The translations under genes and the position numbers were made by a program. A stretch of DNA of 55,162 nucleotides, from positions 1 to 55,162 of the forward strand of contig NZ_RZMW01000041.1 in NCBI RefSeq assembly GCF_003992625.1, in the 5' to 3' direction. Below, in pieces: positions 37,560 to 46,110 of this stretch (position 1 is the stretch's first letter; each line of letters starts with the position of its first letter). This stretch comes from Pelagibacterium lentulum (GTDB lineage: Bacteria; Pseudomonadota; Alphaproteobacteria; Rhizobiales; Devosiaceae). The notes beneath the pieces are model-generated. The model did not search any database. It saw only the letters and a list, made by a program, of their open reading frames with translations, and was not told the DNA's origin.

Positions 37560-37867
37560 TATCGCTTGGCAGTTAATTATGAGAATGGCTTATCAACGAT
37601 TTCAATGAGATAGCCGCGCGCTTAATTTGAGAATGTGCACTTAACTTGATAATCGAGCCGGGTCATTGGCATTTAATATGAGAATCAGCGTTAGCAAAGT
37701 GGCGGCGTTGAATTTGCTGAGGACGGCGGATGAACGTCAAGGAATGCACGGCCTTCACGCTAATTACGATGGCAGTTAAATTGAGAATCCGAGCTTCGCC
37801 ATTCTCACAATTAACAGCACAACATGACTGAAACGACCGCATTCTCGCGATTAACTGCCAAGCGACA
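37560..37867. mobile_element. Transposase-less transposon relic with TGT/ACA ends and repeat array
   Basis: The right end is CCAAGCGACA (37858-37867); its inverse TGTCGCTTGG is matched at the left end with one change (TATCGCTTGG, 37560-37569). The ends match inward as TCGCTTGGCAGTTAAT...GAGAATG. Between them are seven copies of TTAA(N)2-4GAGAAT: direct at 37573, 37622, 37641 (GATAAT), 37673 and 37776; inverted at 37801-37814 and 37841-37854. Such TGT/ACA ends with several internal binding sites are the layout of Tn7/Tn5053/Mu-like and related DDE transposons. Only 308 bp are left, with no transposase gene. No target duplication is visible. It truncates the iclR-type gene to the right. Confidence 0.7.
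37562..37618 (+). repeat. 57-bp direct repeat, copy 1 (transposon end)
   Basis: Identical base for base to 55106-55162, in the same orientation. The match starts at the transposon terminus TCGCTTGGCAG. Its true length is unknown because copy 2 is cut by the window edge. Confidence 0.95.
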
Positions 37868-38415
37868 GCTGTCCACGCAAGCTGTTTGTTTTGGGCAATC
37901 GCCCCCCCGTCCGCAGGCTGATAACCCAAGCCCAGCCACTCATGGACATTTTCGCGCTCGAAGCGCGCCAGTCATGCCATCTGGTCATCGAGGATCAGGG
38001 GCAGGCCCTGGTGGCGGCGCAGGCGCACTGCCCTGCCAACTGGGAATTCGGGGTTCGGGCCGGAGCCGAAATCGATCTTTTGGGCACAGGCTCGGGCCAA
38101 ACGCTTCTGGCCTTCCAATCCCCCGCCGCGCGGGAGTTGCTGATGCTGCGCTGGCAGGGCAGCCCTAGGCTCGACCGGCTTGCAGCCCTTGAACCCCAGC
38201 TCAAGACCTTTCTCGCACAAGGCCATCGCGTTGGAGACAGCCACCAGATTCGCGGCATTGTCGACATCAGTGTGCCAATCCTTTCCCCCCGCGGCTATTG
38301 CGTCGCGATCCTGACCTGCCCCTACATGGAAAGGCTTGAGGAACCGAGCCAACCAGGCGTGGAAGACACGCTTGCGATCCTCAAGGCCGCGGCACGAAAG
38401 CTTTCCATCGGCTAG
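37868..38415 (+). pseudogene. IclR-family regulator lacking its DNA-binding half
   Basis: From the transposon edge the frame reads PRKLFVLGNRPPVRRLITQA, QPLMDIFALEARQSCHLVIE, IDLLGTGSGQTLLAF and GIVDISVPILSPRG. This is the effector domain of IclR regulators, beginning in the linker. The N-terminal winged helix and the promoter are gone; the break falls exactly at the ACA end of the transposon relic. An artificial in-frame TTG at 37891 could allow translation of the domain alone, but it could not bind DNA. It probably once controlled the catabolic genes to the right, now served by the LacI protein. Confidence 0.8.
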
Positions 38416-38591
38416 AGTGTTTCCAGAATAAGTGGGCATCGTCGAGTCTGTCGGTTCGGCCAGCTATGTCTCTTGTGATGGCAGGTCGGAGATTTCCGCA
38501 TTATGGAAAGCTGAACGGCTCAGTGCAGCAATTGCCACGCTTCTGTGCTTGATGCCAAGGCAAGGGAATTTATGGATCGAAGGACAATTCA

Positions 38592-39014
38592 ATGTACAGA
38601 GTGACGCGGCTAGATATAGAGGATGCACGCATTCTGATTGCGGGGGCGGCCGAGAAGGCCCGCGAGATCGGAGTGCCGATGTGTATAGCCATAACCGACG
38701 AATCCGGTCAGCTCATCGCGTTTGAACGTATGGATGGCGGCAAGGTCACGAGCACCACGATTGCCATCGACAAGGCATTCACGGCCGCCGGGGCCAAGCG
38801 CGCCACCCATGACTATGGCGCCGTCAGCCAGCCCGGCAAGCCTGCCTATGGCATCAATTCTGCAATTGGCGGGCGGCTGATGGTCGTGGGCGGCGGTCTA
38901 CCGGTCATTGTCGATGGCGAGGTGGTTGGCGGGATCGGCATCAGCTCGGGCACGCCCGATCAGGATCAAGCCTGTGCGCAGGCGGGGATCGATGCATTTC
39001 TGTCTGCGCAATAG
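38592..39014 (+). CDS. HbpS/GlcG-type protein (DUF336 family)
   Basis: A 140-residue protein of the GlcG/HbpS family (ARILIAGAAEKAREIGVPMC, DESGQLIAFERMDG, FTAAGAKRATHDYG, GGRLMVVGGGLPVI, VGGIGISSGTPDQD). Members occur in glycolate, propanediol and other catabolic clusters; some bind heme, but the enzymatic role is mostly unknown. AAGGA precedes ATG 38592. No signal peptide, so it is cytoplasmic here. It lies at the left edge of the catabolic cluster, convergent with the lacI-type gene; two hairpins separate them. Confidence 0.9.
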   Translation: MYRVTRLDIEDARILIAGAAEKAREIGVPMCIAITDESGQLIAFERMDGGKVTSTTIAIDKAFTAAGAKRATHDYGAVSQPGKPAYGINSAIGGRLMVVGGGLPVIVDGEVVGGIGISSGTPDQDQACAQAGIDAFLSAQ

Positions 39015-39051
39015 AAAGCATATTGATGGCATCTGCGGCCACACAATAGGT

Positions 39052-39094
39052 TAGATCGTGCCAGCGATTCAATGAAGCGCTGACGCGATCTAGA
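39052..39094. repeat. Dispersed palindromic repeat, copy 1
   Basis: An imperfect 43-bp inverted repeat (TAGATCGTGCCAGCG ... CGCTGACGCGATCTA). A related copy lies at 53012-53053. GATCGCGTCAGCG-type palindromes are typical small intergenic repeats of Rhizobiales. Here it sits between two convergent genes. Confidence 0.6.
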
Positions 39095-39097
39095 GCA

Positions 39098-39148
39098 GCG
39101 CCTGTTTTGATTGAATCACAACAGGCGCGATAAGTTGTTGTTTTTTGT
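39098..39148. terminator. Terminator-like hairpin between convergent genes
   Basis: GCGCCTGTT (39098-39106) pairs with AACAGGCGC (39120-39128), followed on the plus strand by a T-rich stretch (TTGTTGTTTTTTG). It would terminate the HbpS-like transcript. Confidence 0.6.
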
Positions 39149-39219
39149 GTTTCCGAACCGAACGCGCGATGCCTCGGCCCACGTCGCAAGAGCGGTTGCA
39201 CCTTCAGCAGGGCAGGCAG

Positions 39220-40263
39220 TCAAGTCAGGGCAGTGCCGATCGTGCTCTTGCGAACCTTGAGTTCGCCACTAATCAAGTGCGTTTTTGCCGGGCGGCCCGG
39301 CTGGGCTGAGCCCGTACGGATTATTTTGACCGTGGCCGCAACAATCTGGTTTATTGGCTGGCGGAAGGTCGTAAGACTGTAATGGGGCCAACTTGCCATG
39401 GCAATGTCGTCGAACCCTGCGACGGCAATATCCTCGGGCACACGCAGGCCAGCTTCATCGCGCAGCGCATCCAGCCCGCCGGCAGCCAGAATGTCATTAG
39501 CAAAAAAAATCGCGTCGACCGATCCTTTTGCAGCGATCGCAAGCGCCGAGTTATAGCCCGATTCATAGCTGTATTCGGTCCCGTCCAAATTCGCCGCCAA
39601 GGTCAATCCCAATTCGGCAATGCGCGTTATGAACGCGCCTTGACGTTCCATATTGGTGCTCGTATGCGCCAGACCTGCCACATAGGCTACGCGCTTGTGA
39701 CCAAGTTCATAAAAGTGGTCGGCAATTGCGCTTGCACCTTCGGAATTGTGGCAACAAACCGACGTCAGTTTGCTATCGGGAATGGTGCGGTTGACCAGTA
39801 CGGCGGTCCTGTTTTCGGTCGCCCAATCCAGAGTCGCCGCTGAAAGAATGGTGGCGGACACGATGACAACCGCATCCACATTGTATTGGCGCAAGGCCAT
39901 CAACTGGTCTTCGATGTTGGATCCCTTGGTGACATTGAACATCAGGCTCTGCAAACCGATCTTTTGCAGTTCGCGCGACAGGCGCTCGATCAAGGCCGGA
40001 TAAAAAGGGTTCTCCATGTCCGATACCACGATACCAACAATGTTGGTGCGCCGCTTGGACAACATCGAAGCGATGGCATTGGGTTGATAGTCAAGCTCGC
40101 GCGCAAACGTCAGTATGCGTTCCCGCATCTTGGGGGACACCGAGGCGCCCGGTGTAAAAGCCCGCGATACTGCGGACTGACTTACACCGATCAATTGGGC
40201 AAGTTCACGCGCCGTGATCGGCTTGCGGCCCTGTCCCGAAGGCTTGTCGTCCTGCTGATCCAA
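39220..40263 (-). CDS. LacI family transcriptional regulator (catabolic cluster)
   Basis: A 347-residue regulator: helix-turn-helix TARELAQLIGVSQSAVSRAF, hinge YQPNAIASMLSKRRTNIVG, then an effector domain (SDMENPFYPALIERLSREL; EDIAVAGFDDIAMASWPHY). The start is likely TTG at 40263, because GGGGAGGA lies 5 nt before it; the ATG at 40290 has no ribosome site. It is divergent from the CoA-transferase operon. A perfect 16-bp palindrome lies about 95 bp upstream, and the same palindrome recurs before the thioesterase gene, so its regulon is probably both catabolic operons and itself. Confidence 0.94.
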   Translation of the reverse strand: MDQQDDKPSGQGRKPITARELAQLIGVSQSAVSRAFTPGASVSPKMRERILTFARELDYQPNAIASMLSKRRTNIVGIVVSDMENPFYPALIERLSRELQKIGLQSLMFNVTKGSNIEDQLMALRQYNVDAVVIVSATILSAATLDWATENRTAVLVNRTIPDSKLTSVCCHNSEGASAIADHFYELGHKRVAYVAGLAHTSTNMERQGAFITRIAELGLTLAANLDGTEYSYESGYNSALAIAAKGSVDAIFFANDILAAGGLDALRDEAGLRVPEDIAVAGFDDIAMASWPHYSLTTFRQPINQIVAATVKIIRTGSAQPGRPAKTHLISGELKVRKSTIGTALT

Positions 40264-40321
40264 ACCGGTCCTCCCCAACTGACATCGCATTTAGCAGCTT
40301 TGGACACAATTGTCTTGTGAC

Positions 40322-40343
40322 CTTGTCCACCCTTGGGGACAAG
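40322..40343. promoter_or_regulatory. Secondary inverted repeat in the lacI / CoA-transferase intergenic region
   Basis: CTTGTCC (40322-40328) and GGACAAG (40337-40343) form a 7-bp inverted repeat 15 bp from the LacI palindrome. TTGTCCCC also recurs at 45533-45540 close to the second palindrome. Its role is unknown. Confidence 0.3.
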
Positions 40344-40358
40344 TTTGCACCCGTATGC

Positions 40359-40374
40359 TTGCATCCGGATGCAA
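40359..40374. promoter_or_regulatory. LacI operator, copy 1
   Basis: TTGCATCCGGATGCAA, a perfect 16-bp palindrome with central CG, in the divergent promoter region of the lacI-type gene and the CoA-transferase gene. It is identical to 45507-45522. Confidence 0.88.
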
Positions 40375-40493
40375 TGTAGATTAGCCTGCTCTTGTCAGAT
40401 GATAAAAAGCCGAACTGGCAGCCATCTGGATTTGCAGCGCGCTTAACCGGCCGCTGCATGAGGAGTGTGACAACAGCTGTCTTTGGAGCCCCT

Positions 40494-42863
40494 ATGCCCA
40501 GCGCGCTTGGCCACCTGAAGGTCATTGACTTTTCCGATACCATCTCGGGGCAGTATTGCTCCCGCCTTCTGGCTGACTTTGGCGCACAGGTAGTCATTGT
40601 CGAGCCACCCGCAGGGTCTGCCGTCCGTCGGTTGCCGCCATTCGCCAATGACGGCGACTCACTCTATTTTTTTCATCTCAACACTGGGAAGCGCTCGCTT
40701 GCGATTGATCTTTCCAGCGATAAAGGCATGGCTGACCTGACGTCTCTTGTTGTTGGCGCCGATGTGGTCGTTGTGCCGCCCGGCTACGACTGTGGTGCAC
40801 TGCAACTGGCGAACGAGAGCGCAGTTTTTGTCGATATTTCCAATTTCGGCACCGATGGGCCATATTCCGACTGGAAGGGGCCGGAAATCGTTCATCAGGC
40901 CCTTTCAGGCATGATGTACAACAATGGCGAGTGTGGCCGTGAGCCGCTTTATGGCGTCGCCAATCGTGCGGCCCTGGCTGCTTCCGTTGGAGCCTATGTC
41001 GGCGTGTTGGCAGCGCTCTATACGCGCAAGCGCTCTGGCGCCGGCCAGTCGGTTAGAGTGCAGATAGCCGAAACGGCCGCAGCCATGTGTTTTCCCTACG
41101 TGGTTCAGCATATCTACAATGGCACGGTCCGGGCGCGCTCCGATCAGGCCATCCCTGCCGGGCAGGTTTTGTGCGATGGAGGCTGGGTCTGCATCTGGAT
41201 TTACAATCATCGCTGGAAAGACGTGCTTGAGGTGGTGCGGTTGCCCGAACTCGAGAACGACCCAAGATTTTGCGAACCTGTTGTCCGGCGCCAGAACTGG
41301 GACGCGCTTTTTGCGTTGATTCAGAAACAGGTTGTCGATTGGAACGCCGAAGACCTCGTCGAGAGACTGCAACAGGCGCAAGTGATCGCGGCAAAGGCCT
41401 ATCGGCCATCCGAGCAGTTTGCGAACCGTCATCTCAATGCCCGTGGGTACTGGTCGACACTGCATGGAAAGCGTCCGGTCCTGGGGCCGCCATTCTCGCT
41501 TTCGGCAACCCCGCGTGTCGCCGTGACCGATGCACCCCAATTGAACGATCGGCAGATAGCGCTTGAGTGGCCGAAAAAATCGCAGGCCCAACTGAAGACC
41601 GGTCCATCGGTGCCGCTATCGGGATTACGGGTGATCGAGTTGACAACAGCCTGGGCCGGGCCGATGGCGGGACGTATTCTGGGCTTTTTCGGCGCCCAGT
41701 GCATCCATGTGGAATCCCCCAACCGAGTCAATTCCTGGCGCCTGAACAAGGAAGCATCCAATCCAATCAATTTCCCGGATGGGAAGCCGGGGGATCGGCC
41801 GTTCGACCGAGCCTTCCTGTTCAACTCCCAAAACATCAACAAGCTTTCGTGTACCCTGAATCTCAAGACCCAGGAAGGACGGGACGCGCTTCGCAAGCTG
41901 GTCGCCCAATCCGACGTCCTCATTTGCAATTTCCGGCCTGGAACGCTCAAGAAACTGGGCTTGGACTACGACAGCCTCAAGGCAATCAAATCCGACATCA
42001 TTGTCGCTGAACTGCCCGCATTCGGGATCTCCGGTCCCATGTCAGGATATGCTGCGCTGGGCCCGACAATGGAGATGGCGACAGGAATGTCGGCAATGAT
42101 CGGCTACAAGGACCATCGCCCCGAAACCACTGGCCCGTCATACATGGATCCCATAGGAGGATTTAATGCAGCCGCTGCAATCTTGACGGCACTGATCCAT
42201 CGCCAGAATACAGGCGAAGGCCAGCACATCGAAGTGCCTCAAGTTGAAGCTGCGATGCAACTGATCGGCCCTGAACTTCTCAAGGCCATTGAAACGGGCA
42301 TCGATCCCGAGCGCAATGGAAACCGTTCGCCCTATGCATCTCCCCATGATGCGTTCCCCGCCGCTGGCCAAGATCAGTGGATTGCCATAGCTGCGGAAGA
42401 CAACACAGGATGGCTGGCCCTGTGCAGGCTCATGGGCTGCCCTGAACTGGCGCTGGACCCCCGCTTCAAGACGCTGGCGGATCGCAAGGACAACGAGGAC
42501 GCGCTTACAGCGCTGGTGGCCGAGTGGACGCGCGACAAGGACAAGCACGACCTCGCCGAACAATTACAAAAAGCGGGGATTGCGGCAGCGCCGGTCAACA
42601 ACCCTCGCGACCTCGCGCTCAGCACCTATCTCGCGCACCGCGGGTTCTTTACCGAACTCGACCACCCTTTTGCCGGCAGGCACAACTATCCCACCTTGCC
42701 GATCGTCCTCTCGGACACACCGGGCGGTCAACACTCCGCCGCACCGGGATTTGGCTACCATAACCAGTTCGTTCTGCACGACATTCTGGCGCTCGACAAC
42801 GACGAAATCGCCAAGGTTCGCGAGCGTGCCATGATGACCGACACGCCCCAACCCGGAGCTTGA
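40494..42863 (+). CDS. Double-length family III CoA-transferase (CaiB/BaiF type, tandem domains)
   Basis: A 789-residue protein made of two complete CaiB/BaiF domains (about 1-390 and 405-789); ordinary members have one domain of about 400. Both halves open alike (LGHLKVIDFSDTISGQYCSR and LSGLRVIELTTAWAGPMAGR) and share the RKRSGAGQSVRV / RQNTGEGQHIEV strand. In the second half the catalytic Asp is present (YMDPIGGFNAAAAILTAL, Asp552). In the first half the aligned position is Ala160 (NRAALAASVGAYVGVLAAL), so that half should not form the aspartyl-CoA intermediate. GGAG lies 5 nt before ATG 40494; the frame is open to 40392. It would move CoA from a donor thioester to the pathway acid. First gene of the LacI-controlled operon. 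Confidence 0.92.
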   Translation: MPSALGHLKVIDFSDTISGQYCSRLLADFGAQVVIVEPPAGSAVRRLPPFANDGDSLYFFHLNTGKRSLAIDLSSDKGMADLTSLVVGADVVVVPPGYDCGALQLANESAVFVDISNFGTDGPYSDWKGPEIVHQALSGMMYNNGECGREPLYGVANRAALAASVGAYVGVLAALYTRKRSGAGQSVRVQIAETAAAMCFPYVVQHIYNGTVRARSDQAIPAGQVLCDGGWVCIWIYNHRWKDVLEVVRLPELENDPRFCEPVVRRQNWDALFALIQKQVVDWNAEDLVERLQQAQVIAAKAYRPSEQFANRHLNARGYWSTLHGKRPVLGPPFSLSATPRVAVTDAPQLNDRQIALEWPKKSQAQLKTGPSVPLSGLRVIELTTAWAGPMAGRILGFFGAQCIHVESPNRVNSWRLNKEASNPINFPDGKPGDRPFDRAFLFNSQNINKLSCTLNLKTQEGRDALRKLVAQSDVLICNFRPGTLKKLGLDYDSLKAIKSDIIVAELPAFGISGPMSGYAALGPTMEMATGMSAMIGYKDHRPETTGPSYMDPIGGFNAAAAILTALIHRQNTGEGQHIEVPQVEAAMQLIGPELLKAIETGIDPERNGNRSPYASPHDAFPAAGQDQWIAIAAEDNTGWLALCRLMGCPELALDPRFKTLADRKDNEDALTALVAEWTRDKDKHDLAEQLQKAGIAAAPVNNPRDLALSTYLAHRGFFTELDHPFAGRHNYPTLPIVLSDTPGGQHSAAPGFGYHNQFVLHDILALDNDEIAKVRERAMMTDTPQPGA

Positions 42864-42867
42864 TCCG

Positions 42868-43695
42868 ATGACGCAAATTTCGCACCCAGCCGATACCCAT
42901 CCACTCGTGCTGCCAGTCCGCATCGCGCTTGACGAGAACCCGCGGTACAAGGGGTCAATTCATGATGATGCGGTGGCGCGTGCCCAAGGGTTTCGTGCCG
43001 CGCTGGTTCCTGGTGCTTTCATCTACGGCCACTTTTCCCGGCTTGCAATCATGGCCTGGGGCGAGAACTGGGCCAAGTACGGGTCAATGGGCGCAAGATT
43101 TCGCCGTCCCGTCTACAATGGAGACGATCTTGCGCTTTCAAGGGGAGAGTTCCTCCTGCGTGACGGGGTTTGGCGCGCTGACGTTTCTGCTGCCAATCAG
43201 GAAGGCGAAGTTGTGGCGGTGGGGTGGATCGGATTGCCGGAGACCCCACAGGTCGCGCCGGAACGCGCCAGCATTGCGCTCATTGAGCGACCAAAAGAGC
43301 GTCAAAAGCTCGACATTGGCACACTGGTTTCAGGTTTGCCGGTCCTCACCTACGAGCGCATTCTGACCCAAAGCGATTTTGAAGACTCCCTGGCTGCCTT
43401 TGGCGAGGATCATCCGATCTATTCAGATCCCGGTTTCGTGCATGCCGGATGTTTGATGCGGCTGGCCATGGGCGACACAAACCAAAGCTATGAATATCCG
43501 GCGCCGATCGTGCTGACCCAGGCAGAAGCCCAGCACTATGCCCATGTCTATCCGGGGCAGAAAATCTGCTTTGGCGGCACAATCACCAATGTCTATGAGC
43601 GCAATGGCCGTCATTATTTCGACAGTGAAGAATACATGATCGCAGATAACAAGGTCGTCGCCCGCTTTCGGCGCACGTCCATCTATTCCGACTGA
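42868..43695 (+). CDS. MaoC-like double hot-dog (de)hydratase
   Basis: A 275-residue soluble protein with two hot-dog halves. The first carries [20 protein letters not shown], similar to the hydratase active-site helix (usually D...HG) but with G-F-R in place; the second carries [19 protein letters not shown]. Enoyl-CoA hydratase or hydroxyacyl-CoA dehydratase activity is likely by family, but the standard D/H pair is not evident, so chemistry is uncertain. GGAG stands before ATG 42868, 5 bp after the CoA-transferase stop; clearly the same operon. Confidence 0.8.
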   Translation: MTQISHPADTHPLVLPVRIALDENPRYKGSIHDDAVARAQGFRAALVPGAFIYGHFSRLAIMAWGENWAKYGSMGARFRRPVYNGDDLALSRGEFLLRDGVWRADVSAANQEGEVVAVGWIGLPETPQVAPERASIALIERPKERQKLDIGTLVSGLPVLTYERILTQSDFEDSLAAFGEDHPIYSDPGFVHAGCLMRLAMGDTNQSYEYPAPIVLTQAEAQHYAHVYPGQKICFGGTITNVYERNGRHYFDSEEYMIADNKVVARFRRTSIYSD

Positions 43696-43736
43696 TCGAG
43701 CCTAATCGCAGCAAACAACATTTAAAGGCAACGGCA

Positions 43737-45044
43737 ATGGCAATTTGGCTCAAGCGAAAAAGCGATGATCTTCAACCGGCTGTGGATGCGGAAGGCGTGA
43801 AGTCGGTTGTCAAGGACATCATTGCTTGCATCGAGAATGATGGCGATGCCGGAGTGCGCAAACTCTCCAAGCGTTTTGACAAGCTCGACAGGACCGACTA
43901 CCGGCTTACCGATGCCGAAATCAGGTCGGCAATGGATACGCTGGCACCGCGCGATCTCGATGATATTCGGTTTGCGCAGGAGCAGGTAAGAAACTTCGCC
44001 CAGCATCAGCGCGCAGCGTTGAGTGACATCGAGGTCGAAACGCGCCCCGGCGTAGTGCTCGGTCACAAGAACCTGGCAATCGAAAAAGTGGGGTGCTATG
44101 TGCCCGGAGGCAAATACCCGCTTCTGGCCTCCGCTCACATGTCGGTGATTACCGCAAGGGTTGCAGGCGTCGGACATATTACAACTTGCGCGCCGCCCTT
44201 CAATGGCGCTCCGGCACCAGCCATTGTTGCCGCCCAGCACCTTGCGGGTGCCGATGACATCTATTGTGTCGGCGGCGTTCAGGCCATTGCGATGATGGCC
44301 ATTGGTACAGAAACTTGTCCGGCTGCCAACATGATTACCGGCCCTGGCAACGCCTATGTGGCCGAAGCAAAGCGACAGCTTTTCGGACGCGTGGGGATCG
44401 ATCTGCTTGCTGGCCCAACTGAGACACTTGTGATCGCTGACGACACGGTGGATGGCGAGATATGCGCCACCGACCTTCTCGGCCAAGCCGAGCATGGCCC
44501 CGATTCTCCGGCTGTGTTGATTACAACATCCCGGAAACTGGCTCTCGATACCCTCAAAGAGATAGACCGCCAGCTCGAAATTTTGTCCACCGCCGAGATT
44601 GCGCGCCAAGCCTGGTCGCGCTTTGGGGAAGTCATCTTGTGCGAGGACGTTGCGGAAATGGTCGTTGTTGCCGATGAACTGGCCTTTGAACACGTTCAGG
44701 TCATGACTGCCGATCCTGATTATTTCCTCCACAACATGCGCAATTACGGCGCATTGTTTCTCGGCCCGCGCACCAACGTTGCCTTCGGCGACAAGGTCAT
44801 TGGAACCAATCACACGCTGCCAACCGGAAAGGCGGCCCGCTACACGGGCGGGCTTTGGGTGGGCAAGTTCATCAAGACCGTCACCTATCAGAAAATTCTC
44901 ACAGACGAGGCGTCTGCCGAAATCGGCCGATACGCTTCGCGGCTATCGATGCTGGAAGGGTTTTCCGGCCACGCAGAGCAGGCCAATATCCGGGTTCGAC
45001 GCTATGGCGGGGGCAATGTTCCCTATGGCACGGCTGCGGAGTGA
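43737..45044 (+). CDS. Histidinol-dehydrogenase-like NAD-dependent dehydrogenase
   Basis: A 435-residue member of the histidinol dehydrogenase superfamily ([94 protein letters not shown]). The zinc- and base-related residues Gln-His in LGQAEHG are kept. It is not among histidine-biosynthesis genes; catabolic paralogues such as HpsN (sulfopropanediol dehydrogenase) oxidise a primary alcohol to a carboxylate in two NAD-dependent steps. Here it sits between two MaoC-type genes, so it may make the acid that the CoA-transferase activates. AAAGG precedes ATG 43737. Confidence 0.92.
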   Translation: MAIWLKRKSDDLQPAVDAEGVKSVVKDIIACIENDGDAGVRKLSKRFDKLDRTDYRLTDAEIRSAMDTLAPRDLDDIRFAQEQVRNFAQHQRAALSDIEVETRPGVVLGHKNLAIEKVGCYVPGGKYPLLASAHMSVITARVAGVGHITTCAPPFNGAPAPAIVAAQHLAGADDIYCVGGVQAIAMMAIGTETCPAANMITGPGNAYVAEAKRQLFGRVGIDLLAGPTETLVIADDTVDGEICATDLLGQAEHGPDSPAVLITTSRKLALDTLKEIDRQLEILSTAEIARQAWSRFGEVILCEDVAEMVVVADELAFEHVQVMTADPDYFLHNMRNYGALFLGPRTNVAFGDKVIGTNHTLPTGKAARYTGGLWVGKFIKTVTYQKILTDEASAEIGRYASRLSMLEGFSGHAEQANIRVRRYGGGNVPYGTAAE

Positions 45045-45054
45045 AAGGTTGAAG

Positions 45055-45480
45055 ATGAAGGTTCAGGTTGGAGACAAGGTCAGCTTTTCCAAAGCGGTCA
45101 GCGAAGCCGAACTCGCTGCGTTTGTTGGGTTGAGTGGCGACGACTACGAGGCTCATACCGATGATGACTTCATGAAGAACACGGCCTTCGGACAGCGGAT
45201 CGTCCATGGCGCGCTACTGGTTGGAATCATGTCGGCCGCCGGAACCAGAATGATAAGGGTCATGAAAGCGCGCGGTGACACGACAACACCAGTCGCTCTT
45301 GGCTATGACCGGATGCGATTTACTGCGCCGGTGTTTATCGGCGACACAATCACCGCAAGCTATAGTGTCACCGACGTGGATCCCGATAAATCTCGAAGTG
45401 TCGCGGCGCTCGAACTGGTCAACCAGAACGGGGCGACAGTGGCTGTAGCAAACCACATCATGAAGTGGCTTGCGCCGTGA
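45055..45480 (+). CDS. MaoC family (R)-specific hydratase-like protein
   Basis: A 141-residue single hot-dog protein starting MKVQVGDKVSFSKAVSEAEL, with FVGLSGDDYEAHTDDDFMKN and FGQRIVHGALLVGIMSAAGT, the hydratase-2 active-site motif with Asp and His (D...N/H...F/G.RIVHG). It should (de)hydrate an enoyl/3-hydroxyacyl-CoA. GAAAGG lies just before ATG 45055, 11 bp after the dehydrogenase stop. Last gene of the first operon; the next operator begins 27 bp further on. Confidence 0.92.
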   Translation: MKVQVGDKVSFSKAVSEAELAAFVGLSGDDYEAHTDDDFMKNTAFGQRIVHGALLVGIMSAAGTRMIRVMKARGDTTTPVALGYDRMRFTAPVFIGDTITASYSVTDVDPDKSRSVAALELVNQNGATVAVANHIMKWLAP

Positions 45481-45506
45481 ACTCATGCGATTTCAAAACG
45501 CCCCTA

Positions 45507-45522
45507 TTGCATCCGGATGCAA
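45507..45522. promoter_or_regulatory. LacI operator, copy 2
   Basis: TTGCATCCGGATGCAA, identical to the site at 40359, placed 139 bp before the thioesterase gene. It marks an internal promoter for the second operon of the cluster. Confidence 0.88.
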
Positions 45523-45661
45523 AACTGATAAGTTGTCCCCCTGAGTTCGACAGGCTTCAAGCTGCCATCAAGAGCGCATCAGGCTTTCGAACCAAAACAG
45601 GGAGGATTGGGAGAGTGCGCTCGTTGCGCCAGATTACGCTTGCCGTCCCGGAGCGCCAGCC

Positions 45662-46105
45662 ATGACGGACCGGGCACCCGCTGGCATGCGTTCGGACTAC
45701 CTTGCTTTCACAAGCCAGAGTCTGCGGTGGAACGACAATGACGTGTTTGGCCACGTCAACAACGCTGAATACTACGCGCTGTTCGACACTGCGGTCGTCA
45801 GGTTCCTCATTGAAAGTGGCGAAATCGCCATATCGGGGGGCGCCTTGGGGATGGTGGTCGTGGAGAGTGGCTGCCGGTTTCATCGCGAGGTTGTGTTCAC
45901 AGATTCGATCAGCGTGGGAATGCGGGTTGCGCACATAGGGCGCACTTCGGTCCGCTACGATCTGGCAATTTTCTGCAATTCCGACGCGACAGCCGCTGCC
46001 GAAGGCCATTTCGTTCACGTCTTTGTTGACCGGAACACCAAGCGCCCAACCGAGATCCCCGCGGGCCTTCGCGCCCATTTCCAGTCACTCGCGATAGGGG
46101 CGTAA
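45662..46105 (+). CDS. Acyl-CoA thioesterase (4-hydroxybenzoyl-CoA thioesterase fold)
   Basis: A 147-residue single hot-dog thioesterase. The catalytic segment SLRWNDNDVFGHVNNAEYYA contains the Asp of the 4HBT family in DxDxxGHVNN, followed by the usual FHREVVFTD strand. It would release free acid from a CoA thioester. GGAG before ATG 45662. First gene after the second LacI palindrome, with the enolase-superfamily gene only 5 bp downstream. Confidence 0.92.
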   Translation: MTDRAPAGMRSDYLAFTSQSLRWNDNDVFGHVNNAEYYALFDTAVVRFLIESGEIAISGGALGMVVVESGCRFHREVVFTDSISVGMRVAHIGRTSVRYDLAIFCNSDATAAAEGHFVHVFVDRNTKRPTEIPAGLRAHFQSLAIGA

Positions 46106-46110
46106 AGCAC

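Noticed and set aside
37573-37854. CRISPR-like array from the repeated TTAA(N)nGAGAAT motif
   Set aside because: Motifs are too short, unevenly spaced and in both orientations; they fit transposase-binding sites instead.
37554-37875. Target-site duplication around the transposon relic
   Set aside because: The bases on the two sides (CCTCA and GCTGT) do not match, so either the flanks were rearranged or the left end is eroded.
43737-45044. Histidine biosynthesis hisD
   Set aside because: No other his gene is near, and the operon partners are CoA-pathway enzymes. The catabolic dehydrogenase branch is more likely.
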